Assembly: GCF_001887595.1 (NCBI RefSeq)
Contig: NZ_CP017480.1
Location: 4,306,001 to 4,370,000 of the forward strand
Length of the DNA: 64,000 nt
From: Luteibacter rhizovicinus DSM 16549
GTDB taxonomy: Bacteria; Pseudomonadota; Gammaproteobacteria; Xanthomonadales; Rhodanobacteraceae
Direction: 5' to 3'
Part shown: one piece after another, positions 52,823-62,695 of the stretch
Position numbering within the stretch: the stretch's first letter is position 1
Layout of the letters: every line of letters begins with the position of its first letter
Notes under the pieces: generated by a model
Databases searched by the model: none
What the model was told of the DNA's origin: nothing
Seen by the model: the letters and a program-made list of their open reading frames with translations, nothing else
Translations under genes and position numbers: made by a program

Positions 52823-53821
52823 ATGACCGACTCACACGATCCAAGCCTCAAGAACCCCATGTCGCGCCGTAGTTTCGTCGCCACGGCAGGCCTCGCCGCC
52901 GGCACGCTGGTAGCCGGAGCCGCCATCGCCGCGGAAGGTGCCGCGTCGAAGGGCTCCGCTGCAGCGGCCAAGCCGGCCGCCGGGAAGAAACACGCCGAGT
53001 CGGCGATTTTCACGACCAAGGACGGCGTCGAGCTGTACTACAAGGACTGGGGTACCGGTCAGCCCATCTTCTTCCACCACGGCTGGCCGCTGACGTCCGA
53101 CGACTGGGACGCCCAGATGGTGTTCTTCCTGTCGAAGGGTTACCGCGTCATTGCCTATGACCGTCGCGGCCACGGCCGCTCGACCCAGACGATCACTGGC
53201 AACGATATGGACACCTACGCGTCCGATGTCGCCGAACTGGTCCGACACCTCGACCTGAAGAACGCGGTGCATATCGGCCACTCCACCGGTGGCGGCGAAG
53301 TCGCCCGTTATGTGGCCCAGCACAACGAAGGCCGGGTTGCCAAGGCCATCCTGGTCAGCGCCGTCCCGCCGGTCATGGTCAAATCGGCCTCGAACCCGGG
53401 CGGCCTGGACATCTCGGTGTTCGACGACCTGCGCAAACAGCTTGCCGCCAATCGCGCGCAGTTCTATCGCGAAGTGCCGATGCCGTTCTACGGCTTCAAT
53501 CGCCCGGGCGTCAAACCCATCGAAGGCACCGTCAACAACTGGTGGCGCCAGGGCATGATGGGCGGCATACAGGCCCACTACGATTGCATCAAGGCGTTCT
53601 CGGAGACGGATTTCACCACCGATCTGAAGAACATCAAGGTGCCGTCGCTCGTCATGCACGGCGATGACGACCAGATCGTCCCGTACCAGGATGCCGGCGT
53701 TCTTTCAGCCAAGCTCATCCCGGGCGCGCAGCTGAAGATCTACAAGGGCTATCCGCACGGCATGCTGACCATCCATGCCGAAGAGCTCAACAACGACATG
53801 CTGGCCTTTATCAAGGGCTGA
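52823..53821 (+). CDS. Tat-exported alpha/beta hydrolase (non-heme chloroperoxidase-like)
   Basis: 332 residues; AGGAGA precedes the ATG. Twin-arginine signal [10 protein letters not shown] with a short hydrophobic core. Triad: Ser in [12 protein letters not shown], Asp in HGDDDQIVP and His in YPHGMLTIH; oxyanion [11 protein letters not shown]. This set is that of bacterial esterase/perhydrolase-type haloperoxidases. The export signal is unusual for the family and implies action in the periplasm. Confidence 0.92.
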   Translation: MTDSHDPSLKNPMSRRSFVATAGLAAGTLVAGAAIAAEGAASKGSAAAAKPAAGKKHAESAIFTTKDGVELYYKDWGTGQPIFFHHGWPLTSDDWDAQMVFFLSKGYRVIAYDRRGHGRSTQTITGNDMDTYASDVAELVRHLDLKNAVHIGHSTGGGEVARYVAQHNEGRVAKAILVSAVPPVMVKSASNPGGLDISVFDDLRKQLAANRAQFYREVPMPFYGFNRPGVKPIEGTVNNWWRQGMMGGIQAHYDCIKAFSETDFTTDLKNIKVPSLVMHGDDDQIVPYQDAGVLSAKLIPGAQLKIYKGYPHGMLTIHAEELNNDMLAFIKG

Positions 53822-53831
53822 GTTTGCCAGG

Positions 53832-53857
53832 GGGCGGCGCCCGGCCGGGCGCCGCCC
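53832..53857. terminator. long GC palindrome after the hydrolase gene
   Basis: GGGCGGCGCCCGG joined directly to its reverse complement CCGGGCGCCGCCC, between the hydrolase and the convergent GGDEF gene. Any loop must come from the centre bases. Bidirectional end structure, no T-run. Confidence 0.55.
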
Positions 53858-53868
53858 TTGCCCCGCAT

Positions 53869-55080
53869 TTACGATGCGTGGTCATCGACTCGCCGCTGCC
53901 TGCGCACGGTGTACAACGCCCGATCAGCCTCAGCCAGCGTCGCTTCAATCGAAGCACCTGCCGTATGCACCGCGCACCCCTCCGTAAATCCGCACGGCGC
54001 CGCATGGGCATCCTGAGCAAAGCGCGCCGCCAGCGCATGCGCCTGGTCCACTCCGCTTTCCGGCAAGATGACGAGGAACTCATCGCCACCCAGGCGGATC
54101 ACGTAATCCCCGGCACGCACGTGGCGCTGAAAGAACTGTGTCATGGCGACTAGCACTTCATCGCCGCGCTGGTGACCAAAGGTATCGTTGATGGCCTTGA
54201 ACTTGTCCAGGTCCACGGTCACGCACGCCCAGCCGGATTGATTGCCCGCGCTTTCAAAATATTGCGCGAGAAAGCGCCGGTTGTAGCATCCCGTCAGCGC
54301 ATCGCGGACGGACCACTCGCGCAAACGATGCTCCTGCAGCACTTGCTCGGTGATGTCCTGCGCGTGACCCAGCACTTGAGACTGGCCATCGTAGGTGTCG
54401 ACCACGTTGTGATACTGCCAAACGCGCTGGCTCCCGTCCCTGGCATGAAAGCGAAGACGTCCCGCGTCGGTACCCCGTGCCTGGATACGCGCGAGATAGT
54501 CGGGCACACGCGTTGCATCGCGCGCCGTCATCAGCTCTCCGAGGTACAGACCGACAAGCTCCGCTTCGGAGTACCCCACCGACAGGCATGCCGCCGGATT
54601 GACGGTAAGCAGACGGCCGCCCAGGTCATGCGTGCAGATCAGGCCGAGGCTATAAGTAAACAGACTGCGAAAGCGCCGCTCGCTGGCGATCAGTGCATCG
54701 ATGTCCCGCCGCCGTTCCGTGATGTCCTGAAACGCGCCGATCAATCGTGAGGGCTTGCCGTCACGCTGCTCGACAGCACCATGAGCCCGGACCCATATCT
54801 GCCGGCCGGTGGCAGTGGTCATCGGCAACTCCAGATCCCAGCCCTCGCCTTGCTCGATGCCACGTAGCACGGCCGCTTCGAGCACGGTGCGGACCGCCGG
54901 CGCGTAGTAGCCGATGGCCTCGTCGAGCGTGGGCTGGTGGTCGGGCGGCAGGTCATGGATGCGGCAGGTCTGCGCCGTCCAGCGCAGGGTACTGGTCGCC
55001 AGGTCCAGCTCCCAGCCACCGACCCCTGCCAGCTGGCCAATGTGGTCGAGTAGGTCGAAGGCATTCGGCGGCTCAGACAT
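53869..55080 (-). CDS. PAS-PAS-GGDEF diguanylate cyclase
   Basis: 403 residues. Two PAS domains (about 5-125 with GGWELDLATSTLRW and IGAFQDITERR; 130-255 with FRSLFTYSLGLICTHDL and GHAQDITEQ) lead to a GGDEF domain (270-400) with DALTGCYNRRF, DLDKFKAINDTFGHQRGD and the active motif RLGGDEFLVIL. No EAL domain and no membrane helix. It makes the second messenger c-di-GMP in response to a cytoplasmic or redox ligand. A terminator-like hairpin lies 35 bases upstream. Confidence 0.93.
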   Translation of the reverse strand: MSEPPNAFDLLDHIGQLAGVGGWELDLATSTLRWTAQTCRIHDLPPDHQPTLDEAIGYYAPAVRTVLEAAVLRGIEQGEGWDLELPMTTATGRQIWVRAHGAVEQRDGKPSRLIGAFQDITERRRDIDALIASERRFRSLFTYSLGLICTHDLGGRLLTVNPAACLSVGYSEAELVGLYLGELMTARDATRVPDYLARIQARGTDAGRLRFHARDGSQRVWQYHNVVDTYDGQSQVLGHAQDITEQVLQEHRLREWSVRDALTGCYNRRFLAQYFESAGNQSGWACVTVDLDKFKAINDTFGHQRGDEVLVAMTQFFQRHVRAGDYVIRLGGDEFLVILPESGVDQAHALAARFAQDAHAAPCGFTEGCAVHTAGASIEATLAEADRALYTVRRQRRVDDHAS

Positions 55081-55412
55081 GGGGCACTCCGGCGGGTCCC
55101 CCTAATGATGCAACAAAAAAAAGGCCACCTGTGGGAGCAGGCGGCACTGGGGAGACGCGTTGTGCCCTCGCAGGGCATTTCTCGTTATTAGGCCAAGCAT
55201 TCAGACGCGCGCCCGGTCGAAGGATTTGATAATGCCCCCGGCACGGCGTCCGCGATATAGGAAATTGTCGATGGGACGGTCCGTCCGAATCGGGCCCCGA
55301 CGCAGGGGGCAACATCCATCGTCCGGCGGGGACGAGAGATGCCCTACGACGCGCTGCCTTCGCCAGAATGAAGAAAGCAAACGCGCCGTAGAGCGATCAA
55401 CAACGTTCGAGC
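55081..55412. other. 332-base gap between GGDEF and TonB receptor genes
   Basis: No gene seen. It contains the hairpin-plus-T8 at 55115-55145 and a GCCCT-gcg-AGGGC hairpin about 35 bases before it on the minus strand. This could be the receptor's 3' UTR or a control leader of the GGDEF gene. Confidence 0.4.
55115..55145 (-). terminator. rho-independent terminator upstream of the GGDEF gene
   Basis: On the minus strand GCCGCCTG-ctccca-CAGGTGGC is followed by TTTTTTTT. It is 34 bases before the GGDEF start and about 270 after the receptor stop. It either ends the receptor transcript or attenuates the GGDEF gene. The TGTGGGAGC within also resembles a REP head. Confidence 0.7.
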
Positions 55413-58400
55413 TTAGAAGTCGTACGTTGCGGTCAAGCGTGCATAACGCGGGGTCTGGTAGTACTGACCCAGGTCGTAGTTGTTGAGCACGGTCTGCGGC
55501 GAGCTGGATTCGTAGGTCGAGAACGAGTTAAGCGGCTTGCGCTCGTTGCTGACGTTGAACACCGACAGGCCGAAGGCGAGCCTGTTTTCAAAGTACGACG
55601 GACGGTACGTGATCGCCAGGTCCAGCTGCTTGTACCACGGGTTGCGCGTCTTGCCCGGGGGCGACGGCAGGCCATTGCAGTTGTGGTACGACGACTGGTA
55701 GCCGAGCGGATCCGGATCGGCCTGGCCGTCCAGATAGCCAAGGCAGGACTTCGGAGCGCCCGAGGCCAGACGCAGGTTGCCGGAGACCAGCCACTCGGGA
55801 GCGATCTGGTACGCGCCATACGCCTTCAACTGATGCGTACGGTCGTTCGCCAGCAGGCCGTTCGAGTTCTCCATCAGCAAGGCCGAATCCCAATCCTGCG
55901 TCTTGGAGATGTCGGTCTGGCCGATGTCGGACTTGGTCTGGCCTTCGGTGTTGCCGTAGCTACGCGAGAAGGTGTAATCGATGCGACCCTGCCACTTGCC
56001 GTTGAACGGATGCTCGAGGTACATGTCGAGGGCGTAGTAGGCGCGCTTGGCCTTGTCGGCGAAGCCCCAATCGTCCTTGCTCATCTTCACTTCGGTACGA
56101 CCGATGCCGTTGGCATTGGCCAGGCTGAAGGTATTGGTGAAGCCCGGGTTGAAGATGACGCAGCCCGGAACCGTCACGGAGTCCGGATCGATACCTTCAG
56201 CGGTCAGCTTGTCGCCGATCTTGCCGGTGTCGCAAACGTCGTCGATGGCGGTACGCAGGCGGCGGAGCGTGAACTTCGCACCGGTAACCCACTCGCTGCC
56301 GAGCATCTTGTCGAAGCCGACGATGCCCTCGTCCTGGTACTGGCTCTTCAGGTCGCGCGCGGTGACCGACTCGGGATCGACCGGGTTGCCGAACTCGCCG
56401 TCGGGCGAGGTCAGGCCGCCGCCGAGGGGCGTGAGGCCCGTCGGAACGCCGAACTGGTCGACGCCCGAATACGCGAAGTATTCGCGGGTGTAGGTCGACG
56501 GCGAGGCACCACGAACGGCGACGTTGTTCGGCAGCGCGAGGTAGTAGCGACCCAGGTTGGCGTAGAGCTTCAGGGTCGAGTCACCGAACACGTCCCACGA
56601 GGCGCCCAGGCGCGGAGCCCACTGCGCCGCATTGTTGACATACGAACGACCCTGGTCGTTGAAGTTCTTGAAGCGGTCGTTGCGGGCGCCGATGCTCAGC
56701 AGCACGCGGTCGGTGACCTGCCAACGATCCTCGAGGTACTGGGCCCGCTGGTCCAGCGACATGCTGGTAACGGTGCTGAAGATCTGCTTGTAGAAGTAGT
56801 AGCCATTGCCACCCGGTGCGCCGACGCCCTGCGATACCGAGATCGGGACGTTCTCATTGCCCGGCGATGCCTTGCGATACCGCACTTCATAGCCAGCACC
56901 GCTCGGCGACGTGCCTTCGTTGTTGGCATCGTAGTGCATGTTGTCGATACCACCGGCGAGGTGGTGGTCGCCAACCTGCCACTCGAGATCGAGGCGCAGG
57001 CCACGCGTCTTGCTGCCTGCATTGGGATTCTGCGAATCGGGCGACGAGTTGAGGTTGGTCCGCGGCGTGCCGCCGGTGAGGGCGGGGTCTTCGAGATCCG
57101 GGCGGTCCAGGTACGGCTGGAGACCGAGGTCCGGCGTCGGATTGCTCAGGTAATCCTTCGTCCAGTTCTTACCGTACGTGGCCGTCAAGGTGACATCGTC
57201 GGTGATGTACGAGGTGTACTTGGCGATGGCGTACTTGGACTCGAGCTTCGACGTGTCGGCATTGGCGCCGGTCGGACCGGTGCTCGAACGCGTGTCGTAG
57301 TCGTAGCCGGTGTAGACACCGCGCTGCTCGTCGTTGGAATGGATACCGGTCAATTCAAGGATATTGCTATCGTTGATGTTCCAGTTGAGCTTGGCGTAGT
57401 ACTTCGGCAGGTTGTACGTGTAGTGGTTGGTCGCGACCGGGTTCGCCTCGACGGACGCGGTGCTCTCGCCCTCGGACTTCTCCGCCTCGGCAGCGACGAA
57501 GAAGAACAGCTTGTCCTTGATCAAGGGACCGCCGACGTACGCAGAGTACGTGGTCGTCCACTTGGTATTGTCCGCGCGGCTGCGGTAGATCGTACCCACC
57601 GACTCAGGCGACTGATAACCGTAACCCGCGGGAAGCGTGTTGTTCTTGTAGTAGATGCTGCCCGGTGCGGACGAAGCAAACTTCGGCTCCCACAGGACCT
57701 GGGCGCCGAAATGCCAGTCGTTCGTGCCGCTCTTGCCGACCTGCGAAATCACGCCGCCGTCGGAGCGACCGTACTTGGCGCTGTAGCCGCCCGTATAGAC
57801 TTCCTGCTGATCGATCGCGCCATACGGCAGGCCGACGCCGCCGAGGTTGCGGTACGGATCGGACGAGTTGTAACCATTGATGTAGTAGGCGTTCTCGGAA
57901 GTGCCGGAACCGCCAAACGACACCGTACGATAGCGGCCATTGCCGAGGCTGCTGTTGCCCGGGACGGCACCCGGTGCGAGCAGGGCGATGGCTTCGGCGT
58001 TGCGGCCGAGCGGCAGGCGGGCAAGCGTCTCGGACGTGATCACGGTACGCGAATCGACAGCCGTCGCGTCGATCGGCGGCAGGCTGTTGGCGGTGACCGT
58101 CACGGAGTCGAGCGACTGCGCGGCAGCAGCAATGGCAGCGCCCGCGAAGGACACATCGGTGGAACCACCGACCTTGATCTGGACGTCCTTGCGCGTGTCG
58201 ACGACGGCACCGTCACGCTTGATGGCAACGGTGTAGCTGCCCAGCGGCAGGTTGCTGATGCGGTAACGGCCGTCGGCATCGACCGGAACCTCACGGCTGA
58301 AGCCGGTGTCGCTGGTAGCAACGACGGACTCGCCAGCCGCGGCCGGGACCTGACCGAAAATGGCGCCAGTCGTCGCCTGAGCGAAAACCGTACCCGTTGC

Positions 58401-58478
58401 CGTCATACCCAGTGCGAGCGCGACAGCCAGCACCGACGGACGCATACGAATGCGCCGCTCTGAATTCAACAATTGCAT
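55413..58478 (-). CDS. TonB-dependent receptor with N-terminal carboxypeptidase-regulatory-like domain (Oar type)
   Basis: 1021 residues from the ATG with GGGGGA 7 bases ahead. Signal peptide ends at VFAQA; a beta-sandwich (about 30-110: GYRISNLPLGSYTVAIKR-like RYRISNLPLGSYTV) precedes the plug (TLARLPLGRNAEAIALLAPG, GYNSSDPYRNLGGVGLPYGAID) and a large barrel ending in Phe (RLTATYDF). Oar-type receptors import or display large substrates such as proteins or peptides rather than siderophores. A short TTGGCC hairpin lies in the leader. Confidence 0.94.
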   Translation of the reverse strand: MQLLNSERRIRMRPSVLAVALALGMTATGTVFAQATTGAIFGQVPAAAGESVVATSDTGFSREVPVDADGRYRISNLPLGSYTVAIKRDGAVVDTRKDVQIKVGGSTDVSFAGAAIAAAAQSLDSVTVTANSLPPIDATAVDSRTVITSETLARLPLGRNAEAIALLAPGAVPGNSSLGNGRYRTVSFGGSGTSENAYYINGYNSSDPYRNLGGVGLPYGAIDQQEVYTGGYSAKYGRSDGGVISQVGKSGTNDWHFGAQVLWEPKFASSAPGSIYYKNNTLPAGYGYQSPESVGTIYRSRADNTKWTTTYSAYVGGPLIKDKLFFFVAAEAEKSEGESTASVEANPVATNHYTYNLPKYYAKLNWNINDSNILELTGIHSNDEQRGVYTGYDYDTRSSTGPTGANADTSKLESKYAIAKYTSYITDDVTLTATYGKNWTKDYLSNPTPDLGLQPYLDRPDLEDPALTGGTPRTNLNSSPDSQNPNAGSKTRGLRLDLEWQVGDHHLAGGIDNMHYDANNEGTSPSGAGYEVRYRKASPGNENVPISVSQGVGAPGGNGYYFYKQIFSTVTSMSLDQRAQYLEDRWQVTDRVLLSIGARNDRFKNFNDQGRSYVNNAAQWAPRLGASWDVFGDSTLKLYANLGRYYLALPNNVAVRGASPSTYTREYFAYSGVDQFGVPTGLTPLGGGLTSPDGEFGNPVDPESVTARDLKSQYQDEGIVGFDKMLGSEWVTGAKFTLRRLRTAIDDVCDTGKIGDKLTAEGIDPDSVTVPGCVIFNPGFTNTFSLANANGIGRTEVKMSKDDWGFADKAKRAYYALDMYLEHPFNGKWQGRIDYTFSRSYGNTEGQTKSDIGQTDISKTQDWDSALLMENSNGLLANDRTHQLKAYGAYQIAPEWLVSGNLRLASGAPKSCLGYLDGQADPDPLGYQSSYHNCNGLPSPPGKTRNPWYKQLDLAITYRPSYFENRLAFGLSVFNVSNERKPLNSFSTYESSSPQTVLNNYDLGQYYQTPRYARLTATYDF

Positions 58479-58880
58479 TGCAAATCCCCCGAACTTGGCC
58501 AAGGCGGCCAAAAATGACTCAACTGATGTGCCCCCATCCAACGCACTCTCACGGTGAAGTCTTTAGGCGCTGCTCCCCCGAGCGAGCACCCCCACGCGTC
58601 AGAGAGGGACGTAAATGCGGCGGCACGGTGACGATTGCATTACGAAACCTTAACCATGCGCCGGTCGCAAGATTAGGAGCCAAGAACTCACGGTGTCAAC
58701 AGGAATTCGCAAGGGAACACTCGTAAGAAAATACGTTTCTGAAAAGGAGTTGGAAGCGGCGGGAACTCGACGAATAGCGGCGCTCTCATCCGCTCGTTCT
58801 TTCTTCCCTAAGACGCTTCCCGATGAGGCGCCGTTTCTGCTAGCGTGCGCAAACTTTTCATGGAGAGGGGGGAAGCAGTG
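58479..58880. other. control region between Oar-like receptor and lipoprotein genes
   Basis: 402 bases, with a TTGGCC-aaggc-GGCCAA hairpin (58495-58511) just upstream of the receptor's ribosome binding site. The part from 58620 to 58760 is relatively AT-rich. I see no convincing gene or consensus promoter. Confidence 0.4.
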
Positions 58881-59456
58881 ATGCAAAAGCTAGCGTTGGG
58901 TTTGATGATTTTGCTTCTGAGCGGCTGTGCTTATAACAAGCAGATGGTCACGCTCAATCCGACGGTCAACGTACCTAAGTCGGTCGTGGGTTCAGGGGTC
59001 ACGGTAGCGCTGAAGGTAGTGGATGACCGTGCGAACACGTCGCTCGGTCACCGGGGCAACGTCTACGGGGCGGCGGCGGAAATTACGACGAACCAGGATA
59101 TCGCGCTGCTGGTACAGGACAGGATTCGCAAGGGTCTCGAGGATCAGGGTTATCGCGTGGTTGCGGGTGGAGCGTCGGCCGACCGCCAGCTTTCGTTCGA
59201 GCTCCGCGACCTGACGTATTCGACGTCACAGGGATTCTGGACGGGCGGCATCGAGATCGCCGGCGCCCTCAAGACCGTGGGTCGAAGCGGATCAAGCAGC
59301 TATGAGCAGCTCTACCGCGTCGACGACAAGCAACGCGTGGTTGTCGTTCCGACCGCCGAGACCAACGCGGTATGGATGAATACGGCCTTGTCGGAACTGT
59401 TGCAGAAGGTGTTCAGCGATACCGCGCTCGATCACTTCCTGACGACTGGAACCTGA
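58881..59456 (+). CDS. yajG: YajG-family lipoprotein
   Basis: 191 residues. GGGGGGAAG lies upstream of the ATG. Lipobox LLSGCAYN with Cys at about residue 17. The mature part fits YajG: VALKVVDDRANTSLGHRG, TTNQDIALLVQDRIRKGLEDQGY, LSFELRDLTYSTSQGFWTGGIE, a fold of unknown function in the periplasm or at the outer membrane. Gene symbol by family, not by synteny. Confidence 0.85.
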   Translation: MQKLALGLMILLLSGCAYNKQMVTLNPTVNVPKSVVGSGVTVALKVVDDRANTSLGHRGNVYGAAAEITTNQDIALLVQDRIRKGLEDQGYRVVAGGASADRQLSFELRDLTYSTSQGFWTGGIEIAGALKTVGRSGSSSYEQLYRVDDKQRVVVVPTAETNAVWMNTALSELLQKVFSDTALDHFLTTGT

Positions 59457-59464
59457 TGGCTTAG

Positions 59465-59518
59465 AGCCCGTGGTTCCAACTACTCCTTCGATACTGTAGG
59501 TAACGGAACCGGGCTTTT
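59465..59518 (+). terminator. terminator after the lipoprotein gene
   Basis: AGCCCGtGGTTCC (59465-59477) pairs with GGAACCGGGCT (59505-59515) and is followed by TTT. The loop is long (about 27 bases). Confidence 0.6.
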
Positions 59519-59560
59519 CGTGATCGTCGCGCGGGCTGCCTATGAGCGGCCCACGCGACG

Positions 59561-59935
59561 TTGTCGTTCGAGACGAACATCGCCATCTACGGCTTACGAA
59601 GCGCGACCAACATAAGTCACGTCCTGATGGAAGCGTCGAAGGCCGTCAATCAGGCCTACCAGCCAGCCAGCTGGAAAGCGCACTTCATCGTCTACTGGGC
59701 GAGCTGGCTGACGGCATCCGCGCTGGCCCTGGCGGGCGGTCTTTTCCTCCTACTGAGGAAATCGGTCGGCGTCACGTTCGTCATGACCGGGGCGTTGGTC
59801 GTCCTGCTCTACCCCCTTGTCGTTCAATGCTTCGGAGAACGAACCTACGCCTTCGAGAACATCCACTATCCGACCGCTGTCGTCGCCGGTCTGGTAGCGG
59901 TCATTTCAGGGATCGTACGTTTCGTCTACCAGTGA
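59561..59935 (+). CDS. small membrane protein of unknown function
   Basis: 124 residues from a TTG start; an ATG at 59627 is an alternative. Three hydrophobic helices (IVYWASWLTASALALAGGLFLLL, VTFVMTGALVVLLYPLVVQCF, AVVAGLVAVISGIVRFVY). No family recognised. The last 30 bases overlap the convergent GGDEF-EAL gene. Confidence 0.6.
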   Translation: MSFETNIAIYGLRSATNISHVLMEASKAVNQAYQPASWKAHFIVYWASWLTASALALAGGLFLLLRKSVGVTFVMTGALVVLLYPLVVQCFGERTYAFENIHYPTAVVAGLVAVISGIVRFVYQ

Positions 59936-61495
59936 TCGGGATTGCGCCAGGCTAAGCGCCCTCGCATCCTCGACCGTCATCGCCGCACTGAAGTAGAACC
60001 CCTGGGCGTCATCACACCCCTGCCGGATCAACGCCTGGCGCTGCGCCGCATCCTCGACACCCTCCGCGGTCACCTTCACGCCCAAACCGTGGCCAAGGCC
60101 GAGGAGCGCACGAACGATGGCTGCGCTCTCCGCTTCGGTGTCCATCGCTTCGACAAAGCTACGGTCGATCTTGATGCGGTCGACCTTGAAGTTGCGCAGG
60201 TGGTAGAGGCTCGAGTAACCCGTACCGAAATCGTCGAGGGCGATGCGAACGCCCTTCTCCCGCAGACCGGATAGCGCTACCTGCGCCGCCTGGAGGTCGC
60301 GGACGAGCGTGTTCTCGGTGATCTCCAGCTCCAGCCGGTTTGGTGCCAGGCCGGTTTCCAGCAAGATGCCTTCAACGGTCTGCGCAAAATCCACCGAGTG
60401 CAGCTGGACGGGCGACACGTTGACCGACACCGTCTCGCCACCGGACCACGTCGCCGCATCGGTACACGCCTGGAAGAGCACGTTCCGACCGAGCTCCACG
60501 ATAAGGCCGCACTCCTCAGCCACCGGAATGAACCGCTCAGGAGGAATGTCGCCCCACTCAATGTGGTTCCAGCGCGCGAGAGCCTCGAACCCCGTGAGTT
60601 CGCCATTGGCGAGGTCGACCTGCGGCTGGTAATGGACGGCAATATCGCCTTTCGTCACGGCACGTCGAAGCTCGGACTCGAGATGGGCGCGCTCACGAAC
60701 CTGCGCATCCATCTCTTCCTGAAAGAACCGTACGGCCGAGCCAAGCTCGGCCTTGGCCCGGTAAAGGGCGATGTCGGCCTTGCGGACGAGCTCGGTTCCG
60801 CTGTCCGCGTCCTGCGGGAACAAGGCGATACCTATACCCACCCCGACCAGATGCTCCGTGCCGCCAACCACGATCGGATGGGCCAGCGCGTCGATCATGC
60901 GCAAGGCGATGCCGGCCGCTTCTTCCGTCCCGAAGAGCTGGCTTGCCACCACCGCGAATTCGTCACCACCGAGACGGGCGACGACGTCCCCCTGCCGCAC
61001 CGCCGCGGCCAGACGCGTCGCGACGACGATGAGGACCTCGTCTCCCACCGGATGTCCGTAGACGTCGTTGATCGCCTTGAAGCGGTTCAGGTCGATCATG
61101 AGCAAGGCATGCAGTCGCCGGGCGCCAGGGGGCGAGGCAATGGCCTCGTTGACCGCGTCGTCGAACCGGCGACGATTGGCCAGTCCGGTCAGCGGATCCT
61201 GGAAGGCGAGTTCGCGGGCATGAGCCTCGGCGGTGGTACGGCGATCCACTTCCCGCTGTTGCATCTGCATACGACGTCGGGCGACGAAGACGAAGGCACC
61301 GAGCACGAGCGCGATGGCGAGAACCTCGGATAGCTCAAGGGCACCCGCGGCGCCGGACGACATACCGACATGGCGCAGCAGTTCGTACTCGACGCCGAGG
61401 AAGACGAGAAGCGCGCCGACGGCGCCGAGAACCAGCCCATCCCACAGAAGGAAGCGGTTGCGCATGACCCAACCCCCGACGGTACCTGAGTTCAT
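59906..61495 (-). CDS. GGDEF-EAL membrane protein (c-di-GMP turnover)
   Basis: 529 residues from the ATG preceded by GGAAGGA. Two membrane helices (about 12-75) without a periplasmic sensor, then GGDEF (DPLTGLANRRRF, LARLGGDEFAVV-like RLGGDEFAVV) and EAL domains. The EAL part looks active: FEALARWNH, EITENTLV, DDFGTGYSS, KVDRIKIDRSFV and KVTAEGVE. The GGDEF motif is also intact, so it could make or break c-di-GMP; proteins of this kind mostly act as phosphodiesterases. Confidence 0.94.
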   Translation of the reverse strand: MNSGTVGGWVMRNRFLLWDGLVLGAVGALLVFLGVEYELLRHVGMSSGAAGALELSEVLAIALVLGAFVFVARRRMQMQQREVDRRTTAEAHARELAFQDPLTGLANRRRFDDAVNEAIASPPGARRLHALLMIDLNRFKAINDVYGHPVGDEVLIVVATRLAAAVRQGDVVARLGGDEFAVVASQLFGTEEAAGIALRMIDALAHPIVVGGTEHLVGVGIGIALFPQDADSGTELVRKADIALYRAKAELGSAVRFFQEEMDAQVRERAHLESELRRAVTKGDIAVHYQPQVDLANGELTGFEALARWNHIEWGDIPPERFIPVAEECGLIVELGRNVLFQACTDAATWSGGETVSVNVSPVQLHSVDFAQTVEGILLETGLAPNRLELEITENTLVRDLQAAQVALSGLREKGVRIALDDFGTGYSSLYHLRNFKVDRIKIDRSFVEAMDTEAESAAIVRALLGLGHGLGVKVTAEGVEDAAQRQALIRQGCDDAQGFYFSAAMTVEDARALSLAQSRSLVDETYDP

Positions 61496-61708
61496 GGTCG
61501 TCCTTCCGTGCGGTAGGAGTGTGAAACCTAGGACGTACGGGGGGCATTGTGCGGGAGGAGTGGCAGGGGCGACGTGTTCGCTGCCGAAAATGCGTTGGTT
61601 GTCGGGTCCGGGGGCATGCGAACCTCGAACCGTCATGTCCATCGAGGCGCCAGTCGCGGAAATCGGTAGTGGATACAATTCCGTCCAGATCAGACGAGGA
61701 ACCCTGTG

Positions 61709-62161
61709 ATGCACCTGCTCGATAACCTTCTTGCTTCGGCCCTCTTCGCCACTACCCTTCTTACAACCAGCGCTCCGTTGCAGGCTTTGCCTCAACGTTT
61801 GAATGACTCGCCAGTGGAGGCGCTCGTCATCAGTGGCGCCGAGGCGGATCTTCGCCAGACACTCGGGAACGCCTACCCGGCCTTTGCCCGAAACTTCGCT
61901 GAGACCGCGCAACCGGTTGCTCTCAAGGACGGCGGGTTGTTCCTGGACGGCTGGCGGACAGGTGCCCCACTCGCTCACGCCGCCGCGTTTATCCATTACA
62001 CCGACGGTCGAACGTTCGCCGCTTACTTTGACGAAGAACGGGGCGAGATCACCTACTTTGGCGAGGGCCCCATCCATCCGGCTTTACACATCTGGGCGCG
62101 CCGCTTCGGCCTCAACTTCAAAGTGACGCCATCCGCAGCCTCTTCGCCACCTGTCGATTAG
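61709..62161 (+). CDS. small secreted protein of unknown function
   Basis: 150 residues. Signal peptide ends near PLQALP. The mature part contains GNAYPAFARNFAETAQPVAL and AAFIHYTDGRTFAAYFDEERGEITYFGEGP, a strand-rich domain of about 110 residues. No named family. It is divergent from the GGDEF-EAL gene and convergent with the PNPOx-like gene. Confidence 0.65.
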   Translation: MHLLDNLLASALFATTLLTTSAPLQALPQRLNDSPVEALVISGAEADLRQTLGNAYPAFARNFAETAQPVALKDGGLFLDGWRTGAPLAHAAAFIHYTDGRTFAAYFDEERGEITYFGEGPIHPALHIWARRFGLNFKVTPSAASSPPVD

Positions 62162-62179
62162 CGTGGTGTCCGATCTGAC

Positions 62180-62614
62180 TCACATCACAATTTCACCGTT
62201 CTCCTCACCCTCCCACCAATGGACACGGCGAGCTGTAACACGGATGAGGACGATACCTGGGGTGTCGATGCCCTGTTCGAACCAGCGATCGAGCCCATCC
62301 ACCCAGTGCGCTTCCAGCACTGCACGCTCGCGAGCAATATGGGCATCGCCTTCGACGGCCACAAACAGAGGTGGCTTGCCGAGCAGTGATTTCGATCCGG
62401 AGAACGACAATGACACTTTGGGGTTGGCCGACGATTGACGGACCACGTCGCTGTCTTCGAACGCGAAGAACCAGCTCGTGCCATCGTAGGCCACATCGCC
62501 ATTGTTGCTCATCGGTCGGCCGGCAATGTCGCCTGAAGGGGTGTGGGTCAGCAGCATCGCAAAGTCGATGCTAGCCATCTTCTTTGCAAGCTCGGGCAGG
62601 GTCAGGTCGCTCAT
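62180..62614 (-). CDS. PNPOx-like general stress protein (GSP26 type)
   Basis: 144 residues; GGAG lies 8 bases before the ATG. Split-barrel flavin-type fold: FAMLLTHTPSGDIAGRPMSN, AYDGTSWFFAFEDSDVVRQSSANPKVSLSFSG and PPLFVAVEGDAHI, ending VTARRVHWWEGEE. This matches the pyridoxamine-phosphate-oxidase-like general stress group, which binds FMN or F420-like cofactors. Confidence 0.9.
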   Translation of the reverse strand: MSDLTLPELAKKMASIDFAMLLTHTPSGDIAGRPMSNNGDVAYDGTSWFFAFEDSDVVRQSSANPKVSLSFSGSKSLLGKPPLFVAVEGDAHIARERAVLEAHWVDGLDRWFEQGIDTPGIVLIRVTARRVHWWEGEENGEIVM

Positions 62615-62695
62615 GGTGGGTCTCCGGGCGGGGTTGCGGCGACTTTGGTCGCCCAATAGCGACGAGCACGTAAACGTTACGTCGTTGGAAGGCGC

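Noticed and set aside
55123..55150. Second REP element
   Set aside because: TGTGGGAGC resembles a REP head but the rest fits a T-tailed terminator better and the second REP hairpin is missing.
55683..58463. 926-codon plus-strand frame opposite the Oar-like receptor
   Set aside because: Same reason: the minus-strand protein has clear receptor domains; the plus frame has none.
58693..58881. 62-codon frame before the lipoprotein gene
   Set aside because: No ribosome binding site, mixed codon use, and it runs into the lipoprotein start; I could not support it as a gene.
59542..59955. 137-codon frame overlapping the small membrane protein
   Set aside because: Arg/His-rich product without hydrophobic pattern; the overlapping frame at 59561 gives three clean membrane helices.
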